From assembly GCA_016169945.1 (NCBI GenBank), contig JADLSH010000369.1:5722001-5786000 (forward strand): a stretch of DNA of 64,000 nt, written 5' to 3'. Below the pieces are notes generated by a model, which was given only the letters and a program-made list of their open reading frames with translations, had not been told where the DNA came from and did no database searches. This document shows, piece after piece, positions 1-12,200 of the stretch. The position numbers and the translations under genes were made by a program. Source of the stretch: Trachythela sp. YZ-2020 (lineage: Eukaryota > Cnidaria > Anthozoa > Malacalcyonacea > Clavulariidae). Positions within the stretch are counted from its first letter, which is position 1; each line of letters begins with the position of its first letter.

Positions 1-156
1 CACTCCCCAGAACTTCTCAATGTAATAGCATATCATGTACCGGGGAAAACCAATACGGTTGCCGATCTGTTCACCTCGCGACTCACTCATCAACTGACGA
101 CATACATCAGTTGGAGCCAAACGCCGACGCTCTTCACTCGGTTGCTTTCAGTGTGA
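1..156 (+). pseudogene. RT/RNase H C-terminal end of the DIRS-like element
   Basis: Open from base 1 to TGA at 154-156. YHVPGKTNTVADLFTSRLT resembles the conserved end of the RNase H region of DIRS/Ngaro polyproteins. Truncated by the window edge. Confidence 0.7.
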
Positions 157-680
157 ATTGGAAGCACCTGAGCGGGTTATGCATTCCCTCCATTCAATTT
201 AATTGCGCGAGTTCTCAATAATGTGGTATCAAACAAGACAGAAGTTGTTCTAGTGGCCCTAATATGGCAAGCTCAGCCTTGGTGACCCCTTCTACTCAGC
301 CTGCTTGTGCAACAACCAGTTTTCCTTTCATCCTCAACTAAACTGCTGATAAACCCGACAGATCCTCAACAGATCCACCCAATGAACCGTCGCCTTCATC
401 TGGGCATGTTCCATATCTCCAGCAACGATATCAAGCAGAACACATTTCGAGAAACGTTGCCAAATTACTCATTTCAGCAACTCAACGTTCCACACAAAAA
501 AAACATACGAATCCAGCTGGAATAGCTGGTGTGTTTTAGAAAATGTTGATCCTATTTCAGCCTCTCTGAGTAACATACTCTCCTTCTAGCCGATTGTTTT
601 GACGAGGGTCTTCAATATAGATCAATTAATGTATTGTTGATGGATACGCGGTAGGGCAACACCCTTATGTCCTCAACTTA

Positions 681-1680
681 ATGAAGGGCATCCTCAACAA
701 TCGACCCCCTAAATCTCGATATTCGTATACATGGGACGTCCGCCAGGTAACAGATCATATTAAACTGATGGGCAGTAATTCTGCGTTGTCTTTAAAGCAA
801 CTTTCTCTCAAACTGGCAACCTTGTTGGCTATCATCTGTCCTAAACGCGTTTCCTCACTGTCAAGACTTGATATCAATCATCATCGACTTTCTCCAGAAG
901 GTGCTATCTTCACCTTAAAAACACCAACTAAACATCTCGTCCAGACGAGACCATTGCGGCCTTTTTCGCCAGTTTTCCAAAAGACGTGACTTTGTGTCCG
1001 GTAGACTGTCTTAAATCATATATGTCCCTCATAAAACCGTTTAGGCAAAAGGCAGCGGAAGAACATAACATCCTTTTTATCTCGCATATTAAACCTCATT
1101 GTGCAGTGACCACTGGTGCTCGTTGGGTTCGTTCTTTTTTGAAAGAAGATGGAATTGACACACCTGTCTTAAAGACACATTCAGTCAGAGGCGCAGCTAC
1201 ATCCGCAGTAGACTTGCTCCAAGTCTCTCTTTTATTGTCTTTGTGTATCGATCCACTATAGTGTATCGATCCACGTAGCGTGGGGTGGCCGAGCGGGAAA
1301 GAGAGACTTGGCAACTTCGGAAAATTTCGGTTCAAAACTGAACCGAAACTGCTAGACTTGCGTAGTTTCTTATTTAAACTACAGTAGATCTTAACTGATG
1401 TATTATCTAGATTTAACTTGCTACTTTAAATTTAAATCTAGAATACGGCCTAATCGATACAGAAAGACAATGAAAGAGAAACTTGAAACAAATCTCTCTC
1501 TTTCTCGCTTCGCCACCCCGCGCTACGTCATGTTATTTACATTATAGTGGATCGATACAGAAGGTCAATGAAAGAGACACTTGGGGCAAGTCTACATCCG
1601 CAGCGGCTAATGTCTTCGTGCCATTGGAAGAAATATTAAACACCGGAAGCCGCACAATTTCGAGTTGTGACGTCACTTGC
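681..1680 (+). pseudogene. Tyrosine recombinase, frameshifted and interrupted
   Basis: Three blocks in different frames (681-987, 986-1207, 1596-1680) together resemble one DIRS-type integrase/recombinase. The catalytic R and HxxR are visible. No clear catalytic tyrosine can be placed in the degraded tail (GSRTISSCDVTCTS). Not functional. Confidence 0.75.
1208..1595. mobile_element. MITE nested in the DIRS recombinase, long terminal inverted repeats
   Basis: The left end GTAGACTTGCTCCAAGTCTC and the right end, read in reverse (GTAGACTTGCCCCAAGTGTC), form terminal inverted repeats of about 50 bp running to TGTATCGATCCACTATA. The direct repeat ATCCGCA flanks the element (1201-1207 and 1596-1602). 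Removing it restores the recombinase reading ...GAATSAAANV.... No coding capacity. Confidence 0.75.
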
Positions 1681-1762
1681 ACAAGCTGAATATATGGTTT
1701 AATACTATATGAACACTATGAATTTAACTAAGTACGTAAATACATCCAGCAATAAAACTCAC

Positions 1763-1885
1763 CAGCACATATAGACCCTCGATGAATGAATCCAGGATTG
1801 CAAATACATTCAAAGCTTCCATTTGAATTCTGACAAACTGAGTTATCAGGACAATTGTCCGTATTTTCCTGGCATTCATCAATAT
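1763..1885 (-). CDS. Gene A exon 27: EGF-like domain 14, last exon visible
   Basis: 123 nt, phase 1-1, six cysteines, [12 protein letters not shown] start, SNGSFEC segment. The usual GDG is HRG near the last cysteine. The GTGAGT donor shows that the gene continues to the left. Only about 70 bp separates it from the end of the DIRS-like element. Confidence 0.87.
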
Positions 1886-3187
1886 CTGAATTGAATTGAA
1901 AGATATAATATATTTACCTTTTATATTTAAAGGGGGGGGGGGGAGGGAGGGTGGAGCGCATGTTACGCATCTCTGTGAAACATCGTTAAACAATTTAATA
2001 GTTTATTCAAATGTCATGACATTTTCATACAAAAATCTGTTATCATGTTAATATTTAAGAAATAGAAAACATTTTCCGTGTTTCTATACAGTTATAGAAA
2101 CACGCTTCTCGACCAATCAGCACGCGCGTACTATAAATGTTATATTATAAATATATTTTCAAAATCTTTTAATCGACAAGAAGGTCGAAGTGGCGGCTAC
2201 GGAGCAAAAAATGGGCGTAACGAAATGTGGATAGGAATCGTTGTAGATCCGTTGTAGATTCAATCGCTGTTGACCAAAACATTGCTGAAATAACCTGCAT
2301 GCTCATTCAGTTTTGTTGAACATTTTCTTTTTGATATTTGTCTTGACAGACTGAAGTGCAACATGGGTTTGAAGTTTGCGAGTTCTCGGCAACCATGTAT
2401 CGATAAATAACAATATGGACCAGTCAATTCGCAGTGTATAGGTATAGCTTATATAGTGCGATCACCGCGCGTTAGACCTTGGGTTCGATTCCAGGCTGGG
2501 ACATTTTGAAACCAATTCTCAGGCAGTGTTTCGACTCAATTTGAACACCCCATACCCCAATGAAATTATTGTGCTTAAATTTGTTTAGTGGCTAATTTAT
2601 TCTGATATAATATGCGAATTGTGCAACAAGATTAGAACACATGATATGCAAGTTTTATCCGCGAATTTATGCTCAACGCTATCTTGTCCATTAATCATGG
2701 ACAAAACTGTCGAAAGAACATTACACTTCTATCTTAATTAGACTTCAGTTGACCATTACATCAAATAATTATACAGGCTAGTGCCGGCTATCTACCCCTC
2801 CCCCCTCCCCGCAAGCGCCCCCCCTCCATTAAATGTTGGGACAGACCTAAACGGCGCTGCCTGGTCCTTAGAAAAAGGACAGGGTAAAGATTTGGTTGTT
2901 TAGAATCATATTGCAACTATATTTTGTTCCTAACTGCTGTTTCACTCACCGTTACATGTCTTTCCATCGCCTGTGAAACCTGGTTTACATTGACAATCAT
3001 AAGATCCATCATTATTGATACAAATAGCATCGTCATGGCAGTCATTGGCTTGGTCACATTCATTGATATCTAAACAACAAAAATAGATTAAATAATTTTA
3101 TAATTGAACACTAAATGAAGAGTAATGGGTGGTAAATGTTCATTAACCCATTAGCTTGTAATGCGCCCAGATGCGCCCTACTTTAGT

Positions 3188-3229
<42 letters not shown>

Positions 3230-6200
3230 TAGTGTACCACCATTTAATGGGCTAATACCAGGTAAGTTATCAATGCACGATTGCAGCCATGCAATAGTTT
3301 AATTTAGAATCTATTAATTAAAAATCTGAACATTGTGTTATTTTCCTTACCCCTGCAAAATGTTCCATTTCCTTGCCATCCTACGTTGCATTGACATGTA
3401 AAACTTCCAACATTGTTTCGGCAAGTCGCTTGCTGGTGGCAATCATGTGTACCTTCTGTGCATTCATTTTTGTCTGTTATTTGGGAAAGATTAAGATTTA
3501 TATCAACTTCTTGTACATTGGAACTACACATCTAAAATCACCCTTCAGCTTGCCAAAAATGTTTCAAGTCTTACAATTGTGGGGAATTTGTCAAAATATT
3601 TTATGGCATGTACACATTAAAACTGATTTGGTAAAAACAATCGATTTTTATTGGTTGCAATCAATTTTCCAGTTGGTTTAAATTATCATTAGCCGGACAT
3701 GGCAATTAAAATTTCGACCAAATATGTTTTTGTTGTTTTGATCAATTAATTCTATTCTTTGGTTAAAACGACCAAATATACACGTGATTGCATGGACTCC
3801 ATGACGGAGACCAAAAGTTACTATTTTACACTGCTGAGTAGAACAAGCAATACACTATAATTTCTCGTAGGATCATCCTACATCGCCCTACATGTGGATC
3901 GAATTCCAAGCATTGAGCATCGGGAATCCCATTCATTTGGTCAGGGCGTTAAGGTATGTTTACACTTCTGCAATTTGTCGGGTCGAATTCAGGTTTTTCG
4001 ATTGTTAGTGACGAATCGTTTCAGTCTAAAGATGTCTTCAGATTATGTTTACCTCATATTTAAAAAGAATTTGAACACCCCATACCCCAATGAAATTATT
4101 GTGCTTAAATTTGTTTAGTGGCTCATTTATTCTGATAATATGCGAATTGTGCAACAAGATTAGAACACATGATGTGCAAGTTTTATCCATTAATCATGGA
4201 CAAAACTGTCGAAAGCACATGCATGTATGTGTAAGGATATTTACACTTCTATCTTAATTAGACTTCAATTGATCATTGCATCAAAGAATTACAGCGTAGT
4301 ACCGGCCATCTACCCCCCTCCCCGCATCACCGCATGTCCCCCTATTAAATGTGGGACAAACCTAAATCAGTGGTGCGCTGCCTCATGACAGGGACAGGGT
4401 AAATATTTGGTTGTTTAGAATCATATTGCAACTGTATTTTGTTCCTGACTGCTGTTTCACTCACCGTCACATGTCTTCCCATCGCCTCTGAAACCTGGTT
4501 TACATTGACAATCATAAGATCCATCATTATTGATACAAATAGCATCGTCATGGCAGTCATTGGCTTGGTTACATTCATTGATATCTAAACAACAAAAATA
4601 CATTAAATAGTTTTATAATTGGTTGTTTTGTAGAAACACCATGTGTAGATATTTGGCAAAGCGTCCGACCCGTATTACAATTCGATGCGCATGCGACCAA
4701 TTAAAGTTGTTTCCTCATGCAAGCATACAAGGAACTTACCACATTTTGCGGTTAGAAATAAATTATGACTATTTTACTGCGGTGCTCACATTTTCCAGAA
4801 GTACATAGTGGACATTACTATTATCCTAAAAAATGGTGTGTGTAACATATAGGTGTGAAGAACCGGAAAACCTATGGATGTAATTTTCCCCGCGACTTTT
4901 TTCGATAAATTTGATATGGCAATGAAAATAAATGAGCTCAGCAAAAGGAGAAAATGACAACTAACACTCTGTCGGTAATACTTGCGTGTGCGGTGTAATT
5001 TTGTGCGACTTTTGTTAGCCGAATATTCCATTATGATGTATGTTCCCTCATTTATCATTCTTACCAATCAGAATTCATCCTGTGATCACATGGTCATGGT
5101 TTGATAATCCTACACTATTTCTAGGTAATTTTATTTCTCCTTTGAACAGGAATTTAGGTGGACTATGCACTTGGTTACAACTAACCAGGCATTTTGGGGT
5201 GCATGATTCATAAAATATCTAAATATCATTGATTATATTATTGGTTTTACTCTAATTACTCTATAATTGCCCACCCTATATAGATTGACATTTTGCGAAT
5301 AGCTTACCTGAGCAATTTCTTCCATTTCCAAACCATCCTAGGTTGCACACACAATTGTAACTCCCGAGAATGTTGGAACACGTGGCTTTCTCATGACAGT
5401 CATGCGTGCCTTCAGTACATTCATTTATATCTGTTTGAATTAAAAGGCAGAAATAGAAAGTTGACAACGTTTTGTACAGAACAGAGTTGACATATACCTT
5501 AAAGTGGCGGTCGCATCCCTTCTGCTTGTGCTTTGTACAAAACATATTTTCATAATACCAAATTGACAATACACAACCTAACAAAAATTCACTGCTGTGG
5601 TCCACACAATGGAATCTTATTTGAAAAAGGATCGTTGACAAAGCTCATTACTCATTAACACAAAATATAAGCATCTAAGGAAAATATTTTAGTTTTCCAA
5701 ACAAAAGTAAACTAAAAAACGACATGAAAGAAGTACCTACCTGATAGAGACGCGATAAATGGTTTTCATTTTTTACCGTTGAGCGAAGGAAATGTAAATT
5801 AATTAAACGTGAACTATATGACAAACTAGTGTGCATCAATATGCCTTTACTGTTTTAGACCACTATTTAATACACGAAGAGAGTGTGTATGCATGTGGTG
5901 AAAATTTAGTTGAAAATATAATGTCATATTTATCATACATTAAATATATTTGATTTCGTAATAATATTTTGTCTGTAATATTCATAATAATAATTTAATT
6001 TGCTAATCAATTGTTAAATGGAGATAGACTTAAACAAACATGCGCATTATAGCAGAACATATTTGGCTTTTCAAATATCATAAATTTCAAACCGCGCGCG
6101 CAATACTAACCTATACAGTCAACACCATCTCCACGGAAACCATCACGGCAGATGCATCTGTACGAACCTACAGTATCTTCACAAGTGGCGTTGAATGGAC

Positions 6201-9200
6201 ACACAATAGTGAGGCATTCATTTATGTCTACACGGGGAAAATAAACGTGTTTTACGTTGTTATCAGGCATGAACAATGTAAGTTAATTGTGCTGCTTGTT
6301 ATGAACAGCGTTGTCGCATCATGTATCACTATATTTATCCTTCTTTGAGAGATTCGAACGCACACCAATCGCTGATTTTCTAAGTCTTTGTTTTCACTAC
6401 TGTTTTTAACAAAACTGACAGAAGTACCATACGTTTTTGCACGCCATTTTTTACGAAATGGAATACAAAATATAGATAAACGTTTAATTTCTATGTAATT
6501 TGTGGCAATGAAATTAATAGTCGTATCAATTCGATCAATTCTTGGTCGAATGAAGAAACAAATTTTCTGGAATAGTTAAATCAACTATAAATGAATCAAA
6601 GTTAATTCAATTTAAAGACCACGTTTTATAATTACGGGGAAAGCAAAAACGTATATCCCGCTTGTTGTGACTACATTTGCCATGCATGTGAAATAGGTTT
6701 TCAAATGATAGCGTATAATTTGATTCATGGCGCAGTGTGACACCTGCATGACTGATGCATTTAGTAATATATGCTTACTATATACATATAGAGATACTGC
6801 ATGGGAATAAAAATTAAAGGCAGGTTAATAAACAATCTACTTACTGTTACAAGACTTTCCGTCGCCTTCGTAACCACTGACACAAGTGCATCGGAATGAG
6901 CCAGGAACATCCATACAATCTGCTTTGATATGACAAGGATATCGTCTTGCATTCGGATCACAGAAGAAAATATCTATGGAAAATAATATTATATAATCTA
7001 AGAAATCGTTCATGCATAATTATTAACATTTTCACAAGCGTGCTGCAGAGAGTACTCTTTTCCCTACCCCCTCCCCGGTGCGTCGTCAGTGTTCCTTAAA
7101 TGTTGAACATCGTGCAGGAATGATAACACAGGATCTATCATCGACATTTTAAATTACACCCGTAATTTCACAACCGTGCAGTTTATACGGTTGTGAAAAT
7201 CGTCGTTTTGCGTCGATGTGGCTTACATGCAAAGAAAAAATTCAACGTCTTGCTCAAATCCTAGCTTTTGGCGAGTGTTTCAATGGCCCGCCTGTTACTA
7301 AGTCGAAAGAAAGTGGCCTGTTACTAGTTGAAAGTGGCTTTGGTTATTTTTGACAATTTCTGCACTCAATTCTCGTCCGTACGCGCAATTGCATTATGCT
7401 AATTAATTTTTCTGAATGCGCGTCTTGGGAACGAGTCCATATATATATGCAAAATCCGCTTGCATGCAAAAATCGAATTGGCATATAAGCGGCGGATACT
7501 GTATTCGTTTTTGTTTAATAGACCATTTTGCTAAAATAATGCAATTTTTCTAGTTCCATTCCTCCCTGCGGCCAAAACAATATTACTTAATGGCCTTTTT
7601 AGGGCCAATTTTTACCCCCATGGAACCAGAAATCCTTTGCAAAATTGTCTATTCATCTCTTAAATTATGAGATGGCATTCTTCAGCACATGTTTCTTTCT
7701 GTATGAAACGCGATTTGATACTCCATACCATGCATACTTACTTACCATCACTTTCTCCAATTGTTATGTTAGCAACCCAAGGGTAAGCGATCTGAACATT
7801 TCCATCAATTCGCGTTAAATTAAGGAAGAAATGTTCACTATATTCCTCCAGCAGATCATTTGTAATATTAATTTTGTAGTAAACAGTCCGAGGTTGTCCT
7901 GGATCCAAAGTAACGTCATAAGTTATTAGAGGAAAATCTTGTGGCTCTGTTGCTGTCCCATTTGATGGTGTTAACCTGTTGGTTGAATGAAATAGGATCA
8001 TGAAAAAAATGCATTAAGGTATCCGGCCTAAGATTTACAACGCGTATTATAGTTCTAAGGCTGCATTATCGCGACCATACTAACCGATCGAGCACAACTA
8101 ACCGAATAAAAATAATTCTAATAAAAGAAAAGTACAAGACTGTTTCATCCCATGTAATATCCCGCTTTTGCGGGATGCATTTACCTAAGAAATATACGCT
8201 ATGATGCCTCGGTGCCAGAAAATAATTTGCTTGTGGTTGAACAAACTCTATACGTTGTATTACGACTATACTAGTGTGTGTTAAAGTCTGTTAAGATCTA
8301 CTAATGTTGAATGTTGAAATATGGAAAACTATACGCCGCCAAACGCCAACGGGTTAGTCAACATAGGCAAAATATCTCCATCCCGGTCAAGTAAAGTGAA
8401 GCGTTCATCCCATCCTACAAGTACCTCTCTTTATAAGATTATTGGTATTAACACTTTGTTTATTTTGTGAAAACACCACGCTTTAACACTTTGTTTATTT
8501 TGTGAAAACACCACGCTTTTTATTGGCAAAGCTTTCGTTCCCTAAGACTAAGTTTGGATCTTCATCAGTGAAAATAATAATTTTAACTTATAATTCATGA
8601 TAATTTAGTTTAATTTAATCATAATTTCAATTTATGGTTCGAAAGCTTCGGAAAATATAGATAAATGTGGTGTTTTCCAGACCAGCCAAAACAATTATTG
8701 TTAGTCTTTCCTTGATATTGTTAATCTACTTGCCTAACTCGCGCCGTGGTTTGAAGGACATCTTCTAGAACCAAGCCAACCAAAGCAAAGCCAGAATCTT
8801 CATCTGCTTCGTAATGTGATGATGAAAAGTGCACTCGAAGTTCTTAAAAAAGCGATTTAATACGTACATGAGAAGGATGGTCTGGAATTATTTACAAAAA
8901 GCATTGAAACGGTCGACGTAAATGAATTAATTTAGGCTTCAATTTAGAAGCCAGGTTTCGATTTGATATTTCGCTTACTCTTGCCTATGATCAAAGGCGA
9001 TTTAACAGTGAATCTCAACAATAGCATATAACTGAAAGAAAACTGGCTGCAAGCTCTCTTGATAAATGATATGAGTAAAAGGTCAGGTGCTGTACTTACG
9101 ATCATCATCAATGATGGAAATGGTTGCAATTCTGTGTGTTCCAATTGTAACTTTCGCATTTCCAGGGGATAAAGTAACAGAAAACTGCTCTGTACTTTCA

Positions 9201-12200
9201 ACAACTTCATCATCGACTATATTCACTGCCACTTGTTGTATTAAAGGTTCTCCTGGTCTGAACACTATTTCATGATCGGTAATTGCAGTGAAATCAGACG
9301 GCCAGGTAGCTGTATCATGAGCCGTAGACAATCTATTATGTTAAAATAACATTTAACACATACATAAGTTTAAGTATTACAAATGTTTTCTTTTCACACT
9401 GCAACAGGTTGCTTTTACAAGGCAAATGCAAATTAGTACTAGTTGCATGAAATTATTATCCCTGTCCAGTTAATACCGGATATATTTAGCAAATCCTGTG
9501 CAATTACTTTTTATTATTTTGTCTCTTTTCGATATCTGTCATAAAAGCAAAACTTTTAAACCAAATTTCTTTCAGAGTAAAATTTTCTGGTGTTAGATTG
9601 CGTTCTTCAAAGTCGGTCGGTAACATGACTCATGAGGAGTTGAAAATATGAAAATATTTTTCTATATCTGAAGATGATTCTGTTAAACAATTGAAACACT
9701 GAAAGGCCTCAAGACAATACGTTAAGGTTGCAAGAAAATAACTTGCGACTGTGTACTTTTAAATTACACAAACTCGCAACGATTTCTCGTTGCCCCATCC
9801 AGCGGGTAAAGAGCGAAAATCTGGAAACCCGAAAGTGCGAATTTCAATCCCACTCGATACAACGAATATTTCGTTGTTCTTTGCAGAATCAGAATGAAAA
9901 TGAAAAGATGATTCATAAAGAGTTCATTACGTGGCCCTGTAGGCTGTAATGCGGAACAAACAGAAGTGAATACATATATGTTATTTACCGGTTGCGAGGT
10001 CCGGATGAGAAAAAACATGCCTCGAAGTCTTGGAAAACCAGCCGAATTTTAAAATTTAGTGTTAAAAATTTAGAATTTATTAAAATTTAAATGGCAAAGG
10101 TGTTCCAAATAATTTTAATAATGAAGCATCATTGAATTCCAAATTCAGCTGACAAAACTGAAACTTGAAAACGTTAAAAGAAAAAGAAAGACGAAACTCA
10201 AGAAAAAAAACAAGGAAACCATGGTTTCCATGGTTTATGTAAAATGTACACGATTTAAAGCATAGGAATAGTAAGAAGCAGGGAAGTTGAGGTTTTGGCC
10301 TGGTTTTCAGTATTCCATGCTTTTCTGGGACACTTCGATTGGTGTTGCTACTTGCTTTACCATAAAAGTAAAAGCAGTGAATGCAATCGCAAATTATGCG
10401 ATCAACGCTTTTTACTTCAACGCTTTCTTCCAAAAATGACAATGAAATAACTGGAAGTGTAATTTGGTTCTGGTCATTTCACTCTAAAAACATCTCAACT
10501 TTGTTTGCTGGCGCCACGGCTTTTGTTTTTTGTGTTTACAACATGTTTATTTTGAGTACTTCTTAACATGTTTTCAGAAAATCATGTTTTCACTACAGTT
10601 GGTCCATATTTCTGGCATCGTTTTTAGTATGAAGCCTTTGGAGTTGATGCTAACTTTTGTTAGGCTTTAATCGTTAGCTAGCTTTTAGATAAACTTTTGC
10701 AGATTTTTTTTGTGTTTTGTTTCACTCCTGTGTTTTTTTCGATGAATGTCGCGGCCGGATGAATTTCAGAGCGCGGGGCCGATGAAAGAGCGGGGACCGC
10801 TCTGAAAACCACAGCTCTGAAACAGATGCTCGCACAATCAGATTGCTTTATAACCACAGAGATTCTGTAATCGCCTGGCGGAGGTTACATCGGACCTAGA
10901 ATACTTGTCAAAACCTTGGCTCATGCACCATGATTGCATGAAGCATAAATATAAAATTTGGCCGAATTTTTATAGAATTAAATTTCTATAACTCCATCTG
11001 CCCCCACTTCAATGTTGACTTTTGTCGCACTACTTTCGCTAATGTGTATCAACATTGTATGGTGGGACCGGGGGGTTAACCATGCATTCCACGGTGAAGT
11101 TATCTGTTAATATGCAGATACATTGCAAGCTAAATAGGAATAATAATCCTTAAACCGATTGGAAGAATGGCAGGAGTGCTAAGTGACTAGGATTGTAGCC
11201 AAATAACCAAAGACATACTTTACCTAACAGTAACCTGTATTGCCAGGTCTCCTTGGAGAATTACAGGAACGTTCGTTGAAGCATCATTTTCATTAAATGG
11301 ATATACATAATTTGGAAGATAAACTGTGGCAACTACATTTGAAAAACAAAGATCTAGTCAGTACTAGGATAAGATTTGACAACTCCCGCTGAACACTAAA
11401 CACTGCATTGGACGAACTATCAGAAAAACTATCCGTTGTGCGTGCATTTTCGCAACACAGCCAGATGGTATTGTTTTCTAAGGACCCTTATAGTAGCCAG
11501 TATAGATCGAACTATTTTATCTAGTTAGTCTATAGATAGTCCGTCTTGTATTTATACTGAGACAGATGACTCATCAGTTGGATAAACCTTCTTGACATAT
11601 CGGGCCAGTATATATCACTTTAACTATTGAATCTAAAAGAGAAAACACCATACATACCGTCATCATCAATAATAGTGATGGACGCAGTTTTTCCATTTGG
11701 AAAGATGATATCCTGATCTGTTGTTGTTAATTCAACACTCAATATCTCTGTATTTTCAATCAAATTATCTTCGATTATCTGAATGGGGACGTCTCTTTCG
11801 TTTGGGTCACCAGGATTGAAAATTAACGCTACGGTGTTTTGCAGATAATCACTCGGTTGAGTTGCACTCCCGTCATTTGTTGATAAACTGAGAATATAAA
11901 AAAACTTAATTAGCCAGTTCGTAGACGTAGTGTCGGGATAAAATTGCACTTGAATCATTACACGTATTATGTATAGCTGAGATTGGGAGAAAAATAATAG
12001 GCACATCAAAATATTCAACTGTCCAATCGTCCATTTGTATTTTCATAAAGCCACAATTGAACAGCCGTGTAAAGCAAAATATAGAAAAGTGCACCGAAAG
12101 GAATATTTTTTGGTAATTTGAAGCGAGTTAACCGTAAGAAAACAAAATTGTTCTTCGAGCGACTGTTTGCATATTCAAATCACATTGCAGTACAGTCGCA

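Larger units (their letters stand above)
1..1690 (+). mobile_element. Broken DIRS-like (tyrosine recombinase) retroelement, 5' part outside window
   Basis: Bases 1-156 encode an RNase H/RT tail (VIAYHVPGKTNTVADLF, then a stop), typical of DIRS-type elements. After a spacer, 307-525 carries N-terminal recombinase-like sequence (INPTDPQQIHPMNRRLHLGM). Then 681-987 and 986-1207 encode a tyrosine recombinase: an Arg in PKRVSSLSRLD and the H-x-x-R box in HSVRGAATSA. There is a frameshift at about 986. A MITE interrupts the frame at 1208, and the recombinase resumes at 1596 with AANVFVPLEEILNTGS. The element is inactive. It sits downstream of the last visible gene A exon, in the opposite orientation. 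Confidence 0.8.

Noticed and set aside
2461..2506. tRNA gene
   Set aside because: Only the B-box/T-arm part is present; no acceptor stem or A box that folds with it. Kept only as a low-confidence SINE-like fragment.
9728..10442. Overlapping open frames of 70-120 codons on both strands
   Set aside because: No conserved motif, low-complexity Phe/Leu/Lys composition, and an intron position between two confident exons; chance frames in AT-rich DNA.
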